A stretch of DNA of 64,000 nt from Microbacterium sp. CH12i. Lineage in GTDB: Bacteria > Actinomycetota > Actinomycetes > Actinomycetales > Microbacteriaceae. The DNA lies in NCBI RefSeq assembly GCF_000685355.1, contig NZ_JHET01000013.1, forward strand, positions 62,001 through 126,000, given 5' to 3'. Below the pieces are notes generated by a model. The model was not told the origin of the DNA, did not search any database, and worked only from the letters and a program-made list of their open reading frames with translations. The translations under genes were made by a program, and so were the position numbers. This document shows positions 26,792-35,994 of the stretch, in pieces (the first letter of the stretch is position 1; the number at the start of each line of letters is the position of its first letter).

Positions 26792-27493
26792 ATGACGATC
26801 ACCGCCGCCGCAGACGGCTCCGCCCTGGGCAACCCCGGCCCTAACGGCTGGGCCTGGTACATCGACGACGCGAACTGGGGTGCTGGCGGGTCACCGCACG
26901 GCACCAATAATCAGGGCGAGTTGCAGGCGGTGCTCGAGCTGTTGCGCGCGACGGCAGGCACTGATGAGTCACTGCTGATCATGTGTGACAGCAAGTACGT
27001 CATCGACTCGATCACCAAATGGATGCCGGGATGGAAGCGCCGCGGATGGCGCAAAGCCGACGGCGCCCCGGTGCTCAACCGCGAACTCATGGAGTCCCTC
27101 GACGAAGCAATGCGCGGGCGCGATGTGAAGTTCGAGTGGGTCAAAGGCCACGCGGGCCACGACCTGAACGAGGCAGCAGATGAGCGGGCGAACTCGGCTG
27201 CGAAGGCGTACCAGCAGAAGGTGGAGCCGCAGCGCGGGCCCGGGTTCACGCTGGGCGGTTCAAGTGCTGATCGTCCGGCCACTGCCCGCCCGGCTACTGA
27301 GCCTGCCTCCACCACGCCCCCCGCGCAGCTGTGGGCCGAAGCATCCGATCTGCTCGACAGCCTGAACGAGGCTTCGGAGACCACATCCATCGAACTGCGC
27401 ATCGCGCTCTCGCCCACCGAGCACTCCCGTCTGCGCGACCGTGCCGACGCTCAAGGCATCTCGCTGGAAGACGCGCTCCGCCGCCTGATCTAA
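26792..27493 (+). CDS. rnhA: Ribonuclease H (type I) with C-terminal extension
   Basis: 233 residues. The RNase HI core covers residues 1-150: TITAAADGSALGNPGPNGWA with the first catalytic Asp at 8, NNQGELQAVLELL with the Glu, LLIMCDSKYVIDSI with the second Asp, and WVKGHAGHDLNEAADERANS with the last Asp. The C-terminal ~80 residues are a Pro/Ala-rich linker and a short helical module (ALSPTEHSRLRDRADAQGIS). The enzyme cuts RNA in RNA-DNA hybrids. GAAGG precedes the start. Confidence 0.93.
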   Translation: MTITAAADGSALGNPGPNGWAWYIDDANWGAGGSPHGTNNQGELQAVLELLRATAGTDESLLIMCDSKYVIDSITKWMPGWKRRGWRKADGAPVLNRELMESLDEAMRGRDVKFEWVKGHAGHDLNEAADERANSAAKAYQQKVEPQRGPGFTLGGSSADRPATARPATEPASTTPPAQLWAEASDLLDSLNEASETTSIELRIALSPTEHSRLRDRADAQGISLEDALRRLI

Positions 27494-27524
27494 CCCCCAC
27501 CCCTCGTTCGGCGGGAAGTGACAG

Positions 27525-28178
27525 CTACCCCAGCGAAGCGGTCAACCACGCCACAACGACGTCGCCGATCATTGAGCGCAGGTGATCGCGGCGCTCTTCA
27601 GCCAGCAGGTCCATGTCGAACAGGTACCCGAAGGTGTGCTGGTTCGCGACCTGGAAGAAGCAGTACGAGCTGATCACCAGGTGCACGTCGAGGGCGTCAA
27701 CGTCTGAACGCACCGTGCCATCGGCGCGACCGCGCTCGAGCGCGGTCTCCAGCACGTCAACGGCCGGCTGGTTCAACGTACGCAGGCCCTCGAGACGTTT
27801 GATGAACTCGCCGTGGTGGATGTTCTCGATCGAGACGAGGCGGATGAACGCGCTGTGGTTCAGGTGATGGTCATAGGTGAGCTCGGCGATCTGGCGGAGC
27901 GCTTCCACCGGCGGCAGATCGCCGGCCTGGATCGACTGCTCCGTCTCGCGGATGCCACGGTAGGCGTTCTCCAGAACGGCGAGGTAGAGCTGCTCCTTGC
28001 CGCCGAAGTAGTAGTAGATCATCCGCTTCGTCGTCTGAGTGCGCTCGGCGATCTCGTCGACGCGCGTTCCGGCGTAGCCCGACTCGGCGAAGGCCTCGGT
28101 GGCGACTTCGAGCAGCTCGGCGCGCGTGCGTTCGGCGTCGCGCTTTCGCACGACCGGTTCGGTCACGCTGTTCGGCAT
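27525..28178 (-). CDS. TetR-family regulator of the hydroaromatic cluster
   Basis: 217 residues from ATG 28178 (MPNSVTEPVVRKRDAERTRA). The N-terminal HTH reads LLEVATEAFAESGYAGTRVD, EIAERTQTTKRMIYYYFGGK. The C-terminal ligand domain contains ELTYDHHLNHSAFIRLVSIE. It is the last gene on the minus strand behind the cyclase and importer genes. The paired TGTAC-N6-GTAC sites at 34093-34153 are the only strong operator-like elements in the cluster and are its presumed targets. Ligand unknown; a hydroaromatic acid is plausible. Confidence 0.88.
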   Translation of the reverse strand: MPNSVTEPVVRKRDAERTRAELLEVATEAFAESGYAGTRVDEIAERTQTTKRMIYYYFGGKEQLYLAVLENAYRGIRETEQSIQAGDLPPVEALRQIAELTYDHHLNHSAFIRLVSIENIHHGEFIKRLEGLRTLNQPAVDVLETALERGRADGTVRSDVDALDVHLVISSYCFFQVANQHTFGYLFDMDLLAEERRDHLRSMIGDVVVAWLTASLG

Positions 28179-28224
28179 CGTCTCTCGTTTCCTTCGGCAT
28201 CGCGGATGAAGCGCTGTGCACACA

Positions 28225-28400
28225 TCATGTCGTACCCGTCAGCACCCGTTGCGGATTCACCACCATCAGCTGGCGCAGAGTGGGCTCATCGACCCCGGCC
28301 GCGCGCTCGGCCCGGACACTGCGCAGGGTCTCCTGGATCTCGTCGGAGCTGTCGCCCCGTACAGCTTCTTGCCACGGTTTACGAGGTCGTTAAGCCCCAT
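28225..28400 (-). pseudogene. Short frameshifted remnant, amidohydrolase/phosphotriesterase-like C-terminus
   Basis: An ATG at 28400 with a strong GGAGGG site begins MGLNDLVNRGKKLYG. In the next frame the sequence continues DSSDEIQETLRSVRAERAAG and ends LRQLMVVNPQRVLTGTT. One base missing from the GGGG run near 28353 would join them into about 58 residues. The ending resembles C-termini of phosphotriesterase or amidohydrolase family proteins (RQ-M-V-x-NP-R). Too short for a functional enzyme, so either a relic or an unknown small protein. Confidence 0.4.
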
Positions 28401-28514
28401 GTTGGCCTCCCTCCATAGGCGTCTGGCCACGCAAGCGACTCCACCATCTTCGAACGGTGGAGCGGATGCGGCGGGGCTGCGCCGCCGCGCGGGAAGTGCA
28501 GCACCTGTGCCCCC

Positions 28515-29438
28515 TCAAAACGTGGCGACCGGGCTCGCTGGGGAGCCGACTCCGCCCGTGACGCGGAGTCCTGCGCACGAGATGTGGAAGTCCGCCCGCT
28601 CTTGCGATGCCGAGACGGCCGCGAGTTCCTCGAGTACGAACATCTCGCCCAGCGGCATCCCCATGTCGCGTACCAGCACGCAATGCAGCGGCATCGCCGC
28701 TCCCGACTCCGACGGGGCGACTTCGACGCCCCAGTTGTCCGACGCGACGAAGGCGACATCTCGCTCGTGCAACCATCGTGCGGTCGACAGATCGAGCCCC
28801 GGCTCGGTCGCGAAGTATGCCTCGGCATCACCGCCGAGCAGCACCTGCATCCAACCTGTACGCACCACAACGATGTCACCGGGTGCCACGCGTACGCCGG
28901 CGCGCGCTTCCGCCGCCGAAAGGTCCTCTGCAGACACCGGCTCGACGGAATCCAGTCGATCCCGCCCGGTCAGGGCCGGGATGTCGAGCAACACCGCGCG
29001 ACCAGTGATGCGCCCGACATAGTTCTCCATCCCGAGGCGCGAAGCGCCGGCGGATGTCACCGCCGACACCGACGACACCCCGTTGTACAGCAACCCGTCG
29101 TACGAGACATGCGCGAGCGCGTCCAGCTGCGTCGCACCCTGCAGGTGTAAAAACATCGCGTCATCGAAAAAGTGAAACCCGCCCTCCTCGACCGGCGCAT
29201 CCGGGAGCCGCGTCATCATGTGCACGGGGTTGCCGCGGCGGCTTCCGACGGGTTGGGGGCCGTGCTCGTCGAGGGGCAGCGAGAGCTCGAGCACCTGTCC
29301 CGAACGGATGCTGCGCGCGCCCGCGAGCACCCGATCCGAGGTCAGAAGGTTCAGTGTGCCGAGCTGATCGTCGCTGCCCCAGCGTCCCCAGTTCGACAGT
29401 TCTCGCCCGAGAGTGCGGTGGTTCAGCATCACGGACAC
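28515..29438 (-). CDS. Cyclase-family (PF04199, kynurenine formamidase-like) protein
   Basis: 307 residues. The metal/catalytic motif of the family (HxGTHxDxxxH in short members) appears as HLQGATQLDALAHVSYDG near residue 98. Also visible: LELSLPLDEHGPQPVGSRRG, GDIVVVRTGWMQVLL and VAFVASDNWGVEV. The longer format and GATQ variant are those of the long-type cyclases/hydrolases found in aromatic and polyol catabolism. It begins five bases after the permease stop, so it belongs to the importer operon. The reaction is probably hydrolysis of an amide, ester or lactone of the imported compound (inference). Confidence 0.87.
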   Translation of the reverse strand: MSVMLNHRTLGRELSNWGRWGSDDQLGTLNLLTSDRVLAGARSIRSGQVLELSLPLDEHGPQPVGSRRGNPVHMMTRLPDAPVEEGGFHFFDDAMFLHLQGATQLDALAHVSYDGLLYNGVSSVSAVTSAGASRLGMENYVGRITGRAVLLDIPALTGRDRLDSVEPVSAEDLSAAEARAGVRVAPGDIVVVRTGWMQVLLGGDAEAYFATEPGLDLSTARWLHERDVAFVASDNWGVEVAPSESGAAMPLHCVLVRDMGMPLGEMFVLEELAAVSASQERADFHISCAGLRVTGGVGSPASPVATF

Positions 29439-29442
29439 CGGA

Positions 29443-30444
29443 TCAGGACCCCGACTGCCGCGCCCGCCGGCGCGTGTTGACCGAGTCGAGCAGCACCGCG
29501 AGGAAGATCAGCGCGCCCTGCACGAACTGCACCCAGAACGACGAGACGTTCAGCAGGGTGAGCCCGTTATTGATGACGCCGATCAGCAGCACACCGACGA
29601 ATGTGCCGACCATGCTTCCCTTGCCGCCGAACAGGCTCGTGCCGCCGATGACGACGGCCGCGATGACCTGCAGCTCGGTGCCGGTAGCGGCGTTCGGGGT
29701 TGCCGAGTCGAGCCGTCCGAGCAGGATCAGCGCGGCGATACCCGCCGCGACACCGGCGATCACATAGGCCGAGAACACCACGCCGCGTACGTTGATGCCC
29801 GCGAGCCTTGCCGCCTCGGCGTTGCCGCCGACGGCATAGATGCGATGGCCGAACGTGGTGCGCGAGAGCACGAAGTGCGCGATCACGAACAACACGACGG
29901 TCACGAGCGCCGACGTCTTCACGTCGAAGATCGCGGATGCCCCGAGCCAGTTAAGGGACTCGGGGAGACTGTAAACCGACTGTCCTTGGCTGATCTGTAG
30001 CGTGAGCCCGCGCGCCATACCCAACGTAGCGAGCGTCACGATGAAGGGGGCCAGGCGCAGCCAAGAGACCGCTATTCCGTTGAACGCGCCGACGACGGCC
30101 GCCACTACGATGACGGTCGCGATACCGAAGAACCCGTTGCCTGTGCTCTGCGCGACGATCGCGCCGATCATGCCTGACAGCGCAATGTTGGAGCCGACTG
30201 ACAGGTCGATTCCGCTCGTGATGATGACGAACGTCGCACCGATCGCAGCGATACCGACCACCGCGCTCTGCGTCACGATGTTCGTCAGGTTGCTGGCGGT
30301 CAGGAACGCGGGGGTCATCACCGACAGCGCGACCGACACGATGATCAGGGCCGCGATGATCGGCAGGAGGTTGCTGTTAAGCGCCTTGTGCAAAGTGTCG
30401 TTCCAACGGCTTTGGGGAGCGGCGGCCACAGAGGAGGTAGTCAT
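29443..30444 (-). CDS. Sugar-type (CUT2/RbsC-like) ABC transporter permease
   Basis: 333 residues with about ten hydrophobic helices and the RbsC block: SGIDLSVGSNIALSGMIGAI near residue 65, RTTFGHRIYAVGGNAEAARL, SAYVIAGVAAGIAALILLGR and VIGGTSLFGGKGSMVGTFVG. Forms the membrane channel of a CUT2 importer. It overlaps the ATPase gene by four bases and is followed five bases later by the cyclase gene. Confidence 0.94.
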   Translation of the reverse strand: MTTSSVAAAPQSRWNDTLHKALNSNLLPIIAALIIVSVALSVMTPAFLTASNLTNIVTQSAVVGIAAIGATFVIITSGIDLSVGSNIALSGMIGAIVAQSTGNGFFGIATVIVVAAVVGAFNGIAVSWLRLAPFIVTLATLGMARGLTLQISQGQSVYSLPESLNWLGASAIFDVKTSALVTVVLFVIAHFVLSRTTFGHRIYAVGGNAEAARLAGINVRGVVFSAYVIAGVAAGIAALILLGRLDSATPNAATGTELQVIAAVVIGGTSLFGGKGSMVGTFVGVLLIGVINNGLTLLNVSSFWVQFVQGALIFLAVLLDSVNTRRRARQSGS

Positions 30445-31958
30445 GAGGTGAACGTTCCGTTCGTTGCGTTACCACCGGCGGAGAGGTGGAGAATTTGTTC
30501 TCTTTCAAATTGGTCGCGCGTGATTTCTGCGACCACACTGCCGCTGACGAGCACGTAGACGCGGTCGGCGACCGCGAGTACCTCGTCTGTGTCGCTCGAG
30601 CAGACCAACACGGCGGTGCCGCGTTCGGCGAGATCGAAGATGCGGTCGTAGATGCCGGCCTTTGCGCCGACGTCTACGCCGCGGGTCGGATCGTCGAAGA
30701 GGGCGACCCTGGGCTCGCGCTCCGACAGGCGGGCGACCACGATCTTCTGCTGGTTGCCGCCGGAGAGATCACCGACCGCTTGGCTCGGCGAATACATCCG
30801 CACCTGGTACCGCTGGGCGACGTCGCGCGCCTTGCGGGCGAGTGCACGGAAGTTCAGGAGCCCCCAACGCGAGACACCGTGGTAGTCGCCGTAGACGAGG
30901 TTCGACTCGATGCTGCCGTCGAGCACGAGACCGTCACGCTTGCGGTCTTCGGGCGCATACATGATGCCAGCCTGCAGCGCCTTGCCCAGGGACCCGGTGG
31001 GCACGGCCTTGTCGTCGACCGAGACAGATCCCGACGAGACGCTGTGCGCACCGGCAATCGCGCGCAATAACTCGGTGCGGCCGGCGCCGGCGAGCCCCAC
31101 CAAGCCCACAACCTCGCCCGCGCGTGCCGTGACCGAGTTGCCCTTCGAACCGGCGGCAGTCAGGTTTTCGACCCGCAGCACGGTCTTGCCGAGGCGGCGG
31201 TCGCGGTACGGGTAGGCCTGCTCCAGATCTTTCGCGAGCATCGCCCGCACGAGCGACTTCTCGTCGAAGTCGGATGTGGGGCCCTCCGCCACCTTGTGCC
31301 CGTCGCGCAGCACGACCAGCCGGTCGGAGATGCGGAACAGCTCGTCGAGGTGGTGCGTAACGTACAGGATGGCGATGCCCTGTGCGCGCAGATCAGTCAC
31401 CACATGCAGAAGTGTCTCGACGTCTGCCTCAGGCAGCGACGATGTGGGCTCGTCAAGGATGAGCACCCGGGCGTTCCGGATAAGGCAACGTGCAATCTCG
31501 GCGAGCTGGCGCTGGGCCATGGTGAGTTCGCGGATAGCTGTACCGAGATCGATCTGGCCGAGCCCCACGCGCTCAAGTCCCGCGCGGGCGCGACGGCGGT
31601 TCTCGGCCTGGCGCTTCACGCCACCACGGGCAGTGAGGTTGCCCAGCAGCACGTTCTCAAGCAGCGACATGTCGGGGATGTCGGTGAGCTCCTGGTAGAT
31701 CACGCTGACGCCAGCGTCGATCACAGCCTTCGCTGAGCGCGGGAGCGGCCTGCCATCGATAGTGATCTCGCCTGCAGTGGGCTCGATCGCGCCGGCCAGC
31801 GTGCGGATGAGCGTGGACTTGCCCGCGCCGTTTTCGCCAACGAGGCCGGTGATCGTGCCGCCCTCGAAGGCGAACCCCACGCCGTTCAGCACCGTGTTGG
31901 TGCCGAACGTCTTGGAGACGCCCTCGAGAGAAAGGCGAACAGTGTCAGTCGACTTCAT
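30441..31958 (-). CDS. Sugar-type (CUT2/RbsA-like) ABC transporter, dual ATP-binding protein
   Basis: 505 residues, two fused ATPase domains as usual for RbsA. Domain 1: Walker A GENGAGKST (41-49), signature-like LTMAQRQLAEIARCL and Walker B VLILDEPTSSL. Domain 2: degenerate Walker A GLVGLAGAGRTELLRAIAG, signature LSGGNQQKIVVARL and ALFDDPTRGVDVGAKAG. The degenerate second site is normal for this family. It overlaps the binding-protein gene by 14 bases and the permease gene by four. Confidence 0.94.
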   Translation of the reverse strand: MKSTDTVRLSLEGVSKTFGTNTVLNGVGFAFEGGTITGLVGENGAGKSTLIRTLAGAIEPTAGEITIDGRPLPRSAKAVIDAGVSVIYQELTDIPDMSLLENVLLGNLTARGGVKRQAENRRRARAGLERVGLGQIDLGTAIRELTMAQRQLAEIARCLIRNARVLILDEPTSSLPEADVETLLHVVTDLRAQGIAILYVTHHLDELFRISDRLVVLRDGHKVAEGPTSDFDEKSLVRAMLAKDLEQAYPYRDRRLGKTVLRVENLTAAGSKGNSVTARAGEVVGLVGLAGAGRTELLRAIAGAHSVSSGSVSVDDKAVPTGSLGKALQAGIMYAPEDRKRDGLVLDGSIESNLVYGDYHGVSRWGLLNFRALARKARDVAQRYQVRMYSPSQAVGDLSGGNQQKIVVARLSEREPRVALFDDPTRGVDVGAKAGIYDRIFDLAERGTAVLVCSSDTDEVLAVADRVYVLVSGSVVAEITRDQFEREQILHLSAGGNATNGTFTS

Positions 31959-32982
31959 CCGCCCAGACTCCGTATTCCTTGACCTCGTCGGAATCGATGT
32001 TAGCGGGGGTGATGATCTGGCCGGGCCACTCGACGAAGCCGGTGATCTTCTCGCCCTTCTCGATGTCGGCGATATTCTTCATGACGAGCTTGGCGAGTTC
32101 GATCGGGTTCGATGCCACGGTCATGTCCTGACGGTTCGCACGAATGTCGGCGATCGCCGGGGCGGGCGCATCGTTACCGGTGACGAAGATGTGGTCGGGG
32201 TCGCCGACCGGCTTGAACAGTCCCGCTGCCTCGATCGCTTTAGTGCTGCCCTGTGCTTCGCTGTCGTTTGCGTTCATCACCGCGTCGATGTCGGGATGTG
32301 CCTGCAGGATGGTCGACATCTGCTGGAACGTCTTGTCGGTATCGAATCCGCCGTCGGCGCGGGTGACAACCTTGATGCCCGGGTACTGACTGATGATGTT
32401 GTCGAAGCCTTCGGTGCGGTCGGAGCCCGCGGCGCTGCCGGCGATGCCCTGCATTTCGACGACCTCGCCCTCGGGCTCACCGTATTTCTCAGTGAGGAAG
32501 TCTACGATGCCCTGCGCGCTCTGCTCGCCGATCGTGACGTGGTCCATCGCCACGGTGAAAGTCACGGCATCCGAGTCGATCGTGTCGGAGATGCCGACCA
32601 CGGTGACGCCCGCTTCGGCAGCCGCCTCGACGGCGGGCACGATGGCCGACGCGTCGGCGGGGCTGACCACGATATAGTCGGCACCCTGGCTCACAAGGTT
32701 TTGGATGTCGCTGGTCTGGGTGTTGTTGTCGCCGTTGGAGTTGGTCTGCAGCAGGCGGAAGCCGTACTCGTCGGCCCCCTCTTCGAGGCCCCGGATGAGA
32801 CCGGCGAAGTAGGGGTTGGTCAGCGTGTAGCCGGAGTAGCCGACGACGATCTCGTCGTCGGCTACTCCGGCGCTGCCACCCTGCTCGGCGGACGCGCAGC
32901 CCGTGGCGGTGATGGCGAGGGCGGCGGTGATGGCGAGGACGACCGCGACGCGATGACGTGTGGATGTGATTCGAGGATTCAT
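31945..32982 (-). CDS. Sugar-type ABC transporter substrate-binding lipoprotein (RbsB-like)
   Basis: 345 residues with a lipoprotein signal (VAVVLAITAALAITATGCAS; lipobox TGC at about 27-29). The mature part is a type I periplasmic-binding fold: GYSGYTLTNPYFAGLIRGLE, ADYIVVSPADASAIVPAVEA, then MQGIAGSAAGSDRTEGF and DAVMNANDSEAQGSTKAIEA. Most relatives bind sugars or polyols. Position directly behind shikimate dehydrogenase suggests a cyclic polyol acid such as quinate or shikimate as ligand (inference). A short ribosome site (AAAGGGA) precedes the ATG. Confidence 0.93.
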   Translation of the reverse strand: MNPRITSTRHRVAVVLAITAALAITATGCASAEQGGSAGVADDEIVVGYSGYTLTNPYFAGLIRGLEEGADEYGFRLLQTNSNGDNNTQTSDIQNLVSQGADYIVVSPADASAIVPAVEAAAEAGVTVVGISDTIDSDAVTFTVAMDHVTIGEQSAQGIVDFLTEKYGEPEGEVVEMQGIAGSAAGSDRTEGFDNIISQYPGIKVVTRADGGFDTDKTFQQMSTILQAHPDIDAVMNANDSEAQGSTKAIEAAGLFKPVGDPDHIFVTGNDAPAPAIADIRANRQDMTVASNPIELAKLVMKNIADIEKGEKITGFVEWPGQIITPANIDSDEVKEYGVWADEVD

Positions 32983-33063
32983 CGTTGAGTCCCTTTCTAG
33001 GGATGCGCTGTTTTTCGGGTGGTGTGCCCCGGGTGGGGCATTGCGGGTTATATCGTGCTTCGG

Positions 33064-33936
33064 TTACGAGGTTGTGGAGGTGCCGGCCTGGTCGCCGACG
33101 ATGGAGAGGAAGTGCCGCCGCATCCGGGATCCGTCGGGTTCGTGGCCCGTAATGATCCGGATGCTGTCGATTGCCTGCCCGACGGCCATGACCCCGCCGT
33201 CGAGCACGCGGTGTCCACGGGCGCGGGCCTTCTGCACGAGCTGGGTCGCGAGCGGAAGGTAGACGACTTCGGCCACCCACGCTTCAGGGTTCAGACGGTC
33301 GAGTTCAAAGGGGAGTCCCGGATTGTGCAGCATACCCGTCGGGGTCGCGTGCACGATGCCGTCGGTGCTCATCAAGGCCAGCGGCAGGTCGTCGAGGGGG
33401 ATGCTGGTGAGGATCGCCTGGGGAAAGATCTCCCGCATCCGCTCCACGAGCTTGTCTGCGGATGCAGGGAACAGGTCGGCGACCGCGAGTTCTGCCACAC
33501 CCGACTTCAATAGGGCAAAGCAAGTCGCCGCGCCGGCGCCGCCGGCGCCGATCTGCAGGACGCGCTCGCCGTCGACCGAGGCGAGGCCCTCGCCGATCGC
33601 ATAGCGGAAACCGGTCCAGTCGGTGTTGTGACCGATCGCGCGGCCGTCGCGGTACAGCACGAGGTTGACCGCGCCGAGCTCGGCGGCATCCTCGGTCAGC
33701 TCGTCGAGGTGCGCGATGATGCGTTGCTTGAACGGGTGAGTGACATTCATTGCGTCGAAGCCGGCGGCGGCAATTTCGTCGAGGATCTGTGGCAAGTCGT
33801 CGATGCCTTGACCGGTGACGGCAATGTCGAGCACACGGTACTCGTAGTCGAGGCCGAGGTGCGCTGCCTCTTGGCGGTGCATAGGAGGAGTGAGCGAGGT
33901 GGTGATCCCCTCACCGACTAGGCCTACGAGAGTCAT
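33064..33936 (-). CDS. Shikimate/quinate dehydrogenase family protein
   Basis: 290 residues from ATG 33936, favoured because AAGGGG lies seven bases upstream (an in-frame TTG at 33942 is the alternative). Substrate domain: SLTPPMHRQEAAHLGLDYEY (the SxT/S substrate motif) and MNVTHPFKQ with the catalytic lysine. Cofactor domain: VLQIGAGGAGAATCFALL, then DGIVHATPTGML. C-terminal DGGVMAVGQAID. The family oxidises quinate or shikimate, or makes shikimate in biosynthesis. Its place in a catabolic operon beside a QuiC-like dehydratase favours degradation. Confidence 0.92.
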   Translation of the reverse strand: MTLVGLVGEGITTSLTPPMHRQEAAHLGLDYEYRVLDIAVTGQGIDDLPQILDEIAAAGFDAMNVTHPFKQRIIAHLDELTEDAAELGAVNLVLYRDGRAIGHNTDWTGFRYAIGEGLASVDGERVLQIGAGGAGAATCFALLKSGVAELAVADLFPASADKLVERMREIFPQAILTSIPLDDLPLALMSTDGIVHATPTGMLHNPGLPFELDRLNPEAWVAEVVYLPLATQLVQKARARGHRVLDGGVMAVGQAIDSIRIITGHEPDGSRMRRHFLSIVGDQAGTSTTS

Positions 33937-34092
33937 GCGCAAGCCCCTTCACGGGAGTACTGAGCCGTGTTCGTTCCACGCAGTATCGGCGGCTGGGGCA
34001 TGTCTTCCTTGACTTTCGGCTTTCAAGCTTGTTCGTGCATTAGGTGGGTGGCGCGCATCGCGTGTTACCCGGATTCGGGTGTCGATGACGAA

Positions 34093-34153
34093 TGTACCGG
34101 TTAGTACATTGATCCCGCAATCCCTCTGGGAAATTAATGTACAAACTGGTACG
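34093..34153. promoter_or_regulatory. Twin TGTAC-N6-GTAC operator sites
   Basis: Site 1, TGTACCGGTTAGTACA (34093-34108), and site 2, TGTACAAACTGGTACG (34138-34153), share TGTAC-N6-GTAC. Together they also form a larger inverted repeat (13 of 15 matching). The spacing between site centres is 45 bp. Site 2 ends nine bases before the dehydratase ATG and no ribosome binding site fits between, so that mRNA may be leaderless. The sites lie in the divergent gap and could control both directions. The sequence style is common for TetR-family operators. Confidence 0.65.
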
Positions 34154-34162
34154 TTCACTCCC

Positions 34163-35943
34163 ATGCGCACGTCAATAGCGACCGTATGTCTGTCCGGCGG
34201 ACTCGTCGAGAAGCTCCACGCCTGCGCGGCGGCGGGCTTCGATGGAGTAGAGATCATGGATGCTGATCTCATCGCCGCCACCGAATCTCCCGAAGAGATC
34301 CGCGCGCTCTGTGCCCGGCTCGGACTGCGGATCGAGATGTTCCAGCCGTTCCGTGATGTCGAGGGCACGGCCGACGACGTCTTCGCCGATACGCTGCGGC
34401 GGGCCGAGGCGAAGTTCGAGATCATGAACCGGCTCGGCACCGATCTGATGTTGGTGTGCAGCAATGTCGGCACAGCGACGATTGATGACGACGAGATTGT
34501 TGCACGGCAGCTCGGTGAGCTGGCAGACCGGGCAGCGGTGCACGGCATCCGCCTCGCATATGAGGCGCTGGCCTGGGGAAAGTACGTCGATGACTACCGG
34601 CGTACTTGGGAGATCGTGAAGCGTGCCGACCGGGCGAATCTCGGGGTATGTCTGGACAGTTTCCACATCCTGTCGCTCGCTCACGACTCGGCCGGTATCG
34701 AGGACATTGACGCATCGAAGATTTTCTTTCTGCAACTGGCGGATGCCCCTGCGCTCGACATGGACGTGCTGTCGTGGAGTCGACACCACCGCCTCTTCCC
34801 CGGCGAGGGCAACTTCGATCTGGTGAAGTTCATGACCCACGTGGTGCGTGCCGGGTATGCGGGGCCGTGGTCGCTGGAAGTATTCAACGACACGTATCGG
34901 CAGACGGACACGGTGCGCACTGCTGCGCACGCGCATCGGTCGCTGGTGTGGCTGGCCGATCGCACGGCCGCCGCAAACGGGTGGGATGACGGTCGTCTGG
35001 GTGAGCCGCAGCGCGCGACGGGCCTGGACTTTGTGGAAATTGCGGGATCGGATCTCGCCGAGGTCGACGAGCTCCTCGCGCAGCTGGGATTCGCGTTCGA
35101 GGGGCGGCACCGTTCGAAGCCGGTGCGGTTGTGGAGCGCCGGCTCTGCGCGCATCATTCTCAACGAGCAGGTACGGCATGATGAGCCGCTGCTGTCAGGA
35201 ATCGGGCTGCTGGTGGCGGATGCCGAGGCCGCTGTAGATCGCGCTGTGGCACTGGGGTCGACGACCGTATTCCGTCGAACGTATGAAGGCGAGCAAGACC
35301 TCCGTGGCGTGGCTGCGCCCGATGGTACGCAGATGTTTTGGAGCTCGCATCCGGCGGGATCATCGTGGCTGCAGGAGTTTGAAGGCGGTACCGGAGCGTC
35401 GACGGTTTGGGCGGCGAGGTTGACCACATCAATTTGGCATATGCCTGGCAGGACTTCGATGAGGCGGTGCTGTTCATGTCGAGCGCACTGTCGCTGGAGT
35501 CGGAGCCGCCGGCAGATGTTCCTGGGCCGCAAGGGCTGATTCGCAGTCAGGTGATGCGCACGCCGGATGGCATCGTTCGGGTGCCGATCAACCTTGCCCC
35601 ACCGACCGCTGCCCCGCCGGCGCGGCACATCGCGGTGCGAACGGATGATGTGTTCGCCGTCGCGCGGCGGGCGAAGGAGCGTGGCATCGATCACCTACGG
35701 ATCCCCGCCAACTACTACGACGACCTGTCGGCCCGGTTCGGCCTTGCGGAGGAACTGCTCTCGTCGCTGCGCGAGCTCGATCTGCTGTACGACCGGGATG
35801 CTGAGGGAGAGTTCATCCATTTCTACACGCGCACGATCGGTGACGTCTTTTTCGAGGTGGTCGAACGACGCGGTGGGTACGACGGGTATGGCGGAGCGAA
35901 CGCACCGATCCGACTTGCCGCGCAGCGGGCGATGGGGCACTGA
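34163..35943 (+). pseudogene. QuiC-like 3-dehydroshikimate dehydratase (TIM barrel plus HPPD-like domain), frameshifted
   Basis: Start ATG 34163 (MRTSIATVCLSGGLVEKLHA). The N-terminal ~280 residues are a sugar phosphate isomerase/epimerase-type TIM barrel (GFDGVEIMDADLIAA, LAYEALAWGKYVDDYRRTWE, NLGVCLDSFHILSLAHD, WSLEVFNDTYRQTD). The C-terminal half is a 4-hydroxyphenylpyruvate dioxygenase-like VOC region (GLDFVEIAGSDLAEVDELLA; after the break VDHINLAYAWQDFDEAVLF and FFEVVERRGGYDGYGGANAP). One base missing near 35396-35400 splits it; repaired length 593 residues. This two-domain form converts 3-dehydroshikimate to protocatechuate. No protocatechuate ring-cleavage genes are in the window. Confidence 0.85.
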
Positions 35944-35994
35944 CTCTCAGCCGAACACATGGCCCGCGCGTGCGCACGCGCGTAAGGTCATGCC

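Noticed and set aside
33025-33040. TGCCCC-GGGT-GGGGCA hairpin as terminator of shikimate dehydrogenase
   Set aside because: No T-run on the relevant strand, and the importer genes follow on the same strand; it may be a weak attenuator but is not well supported.
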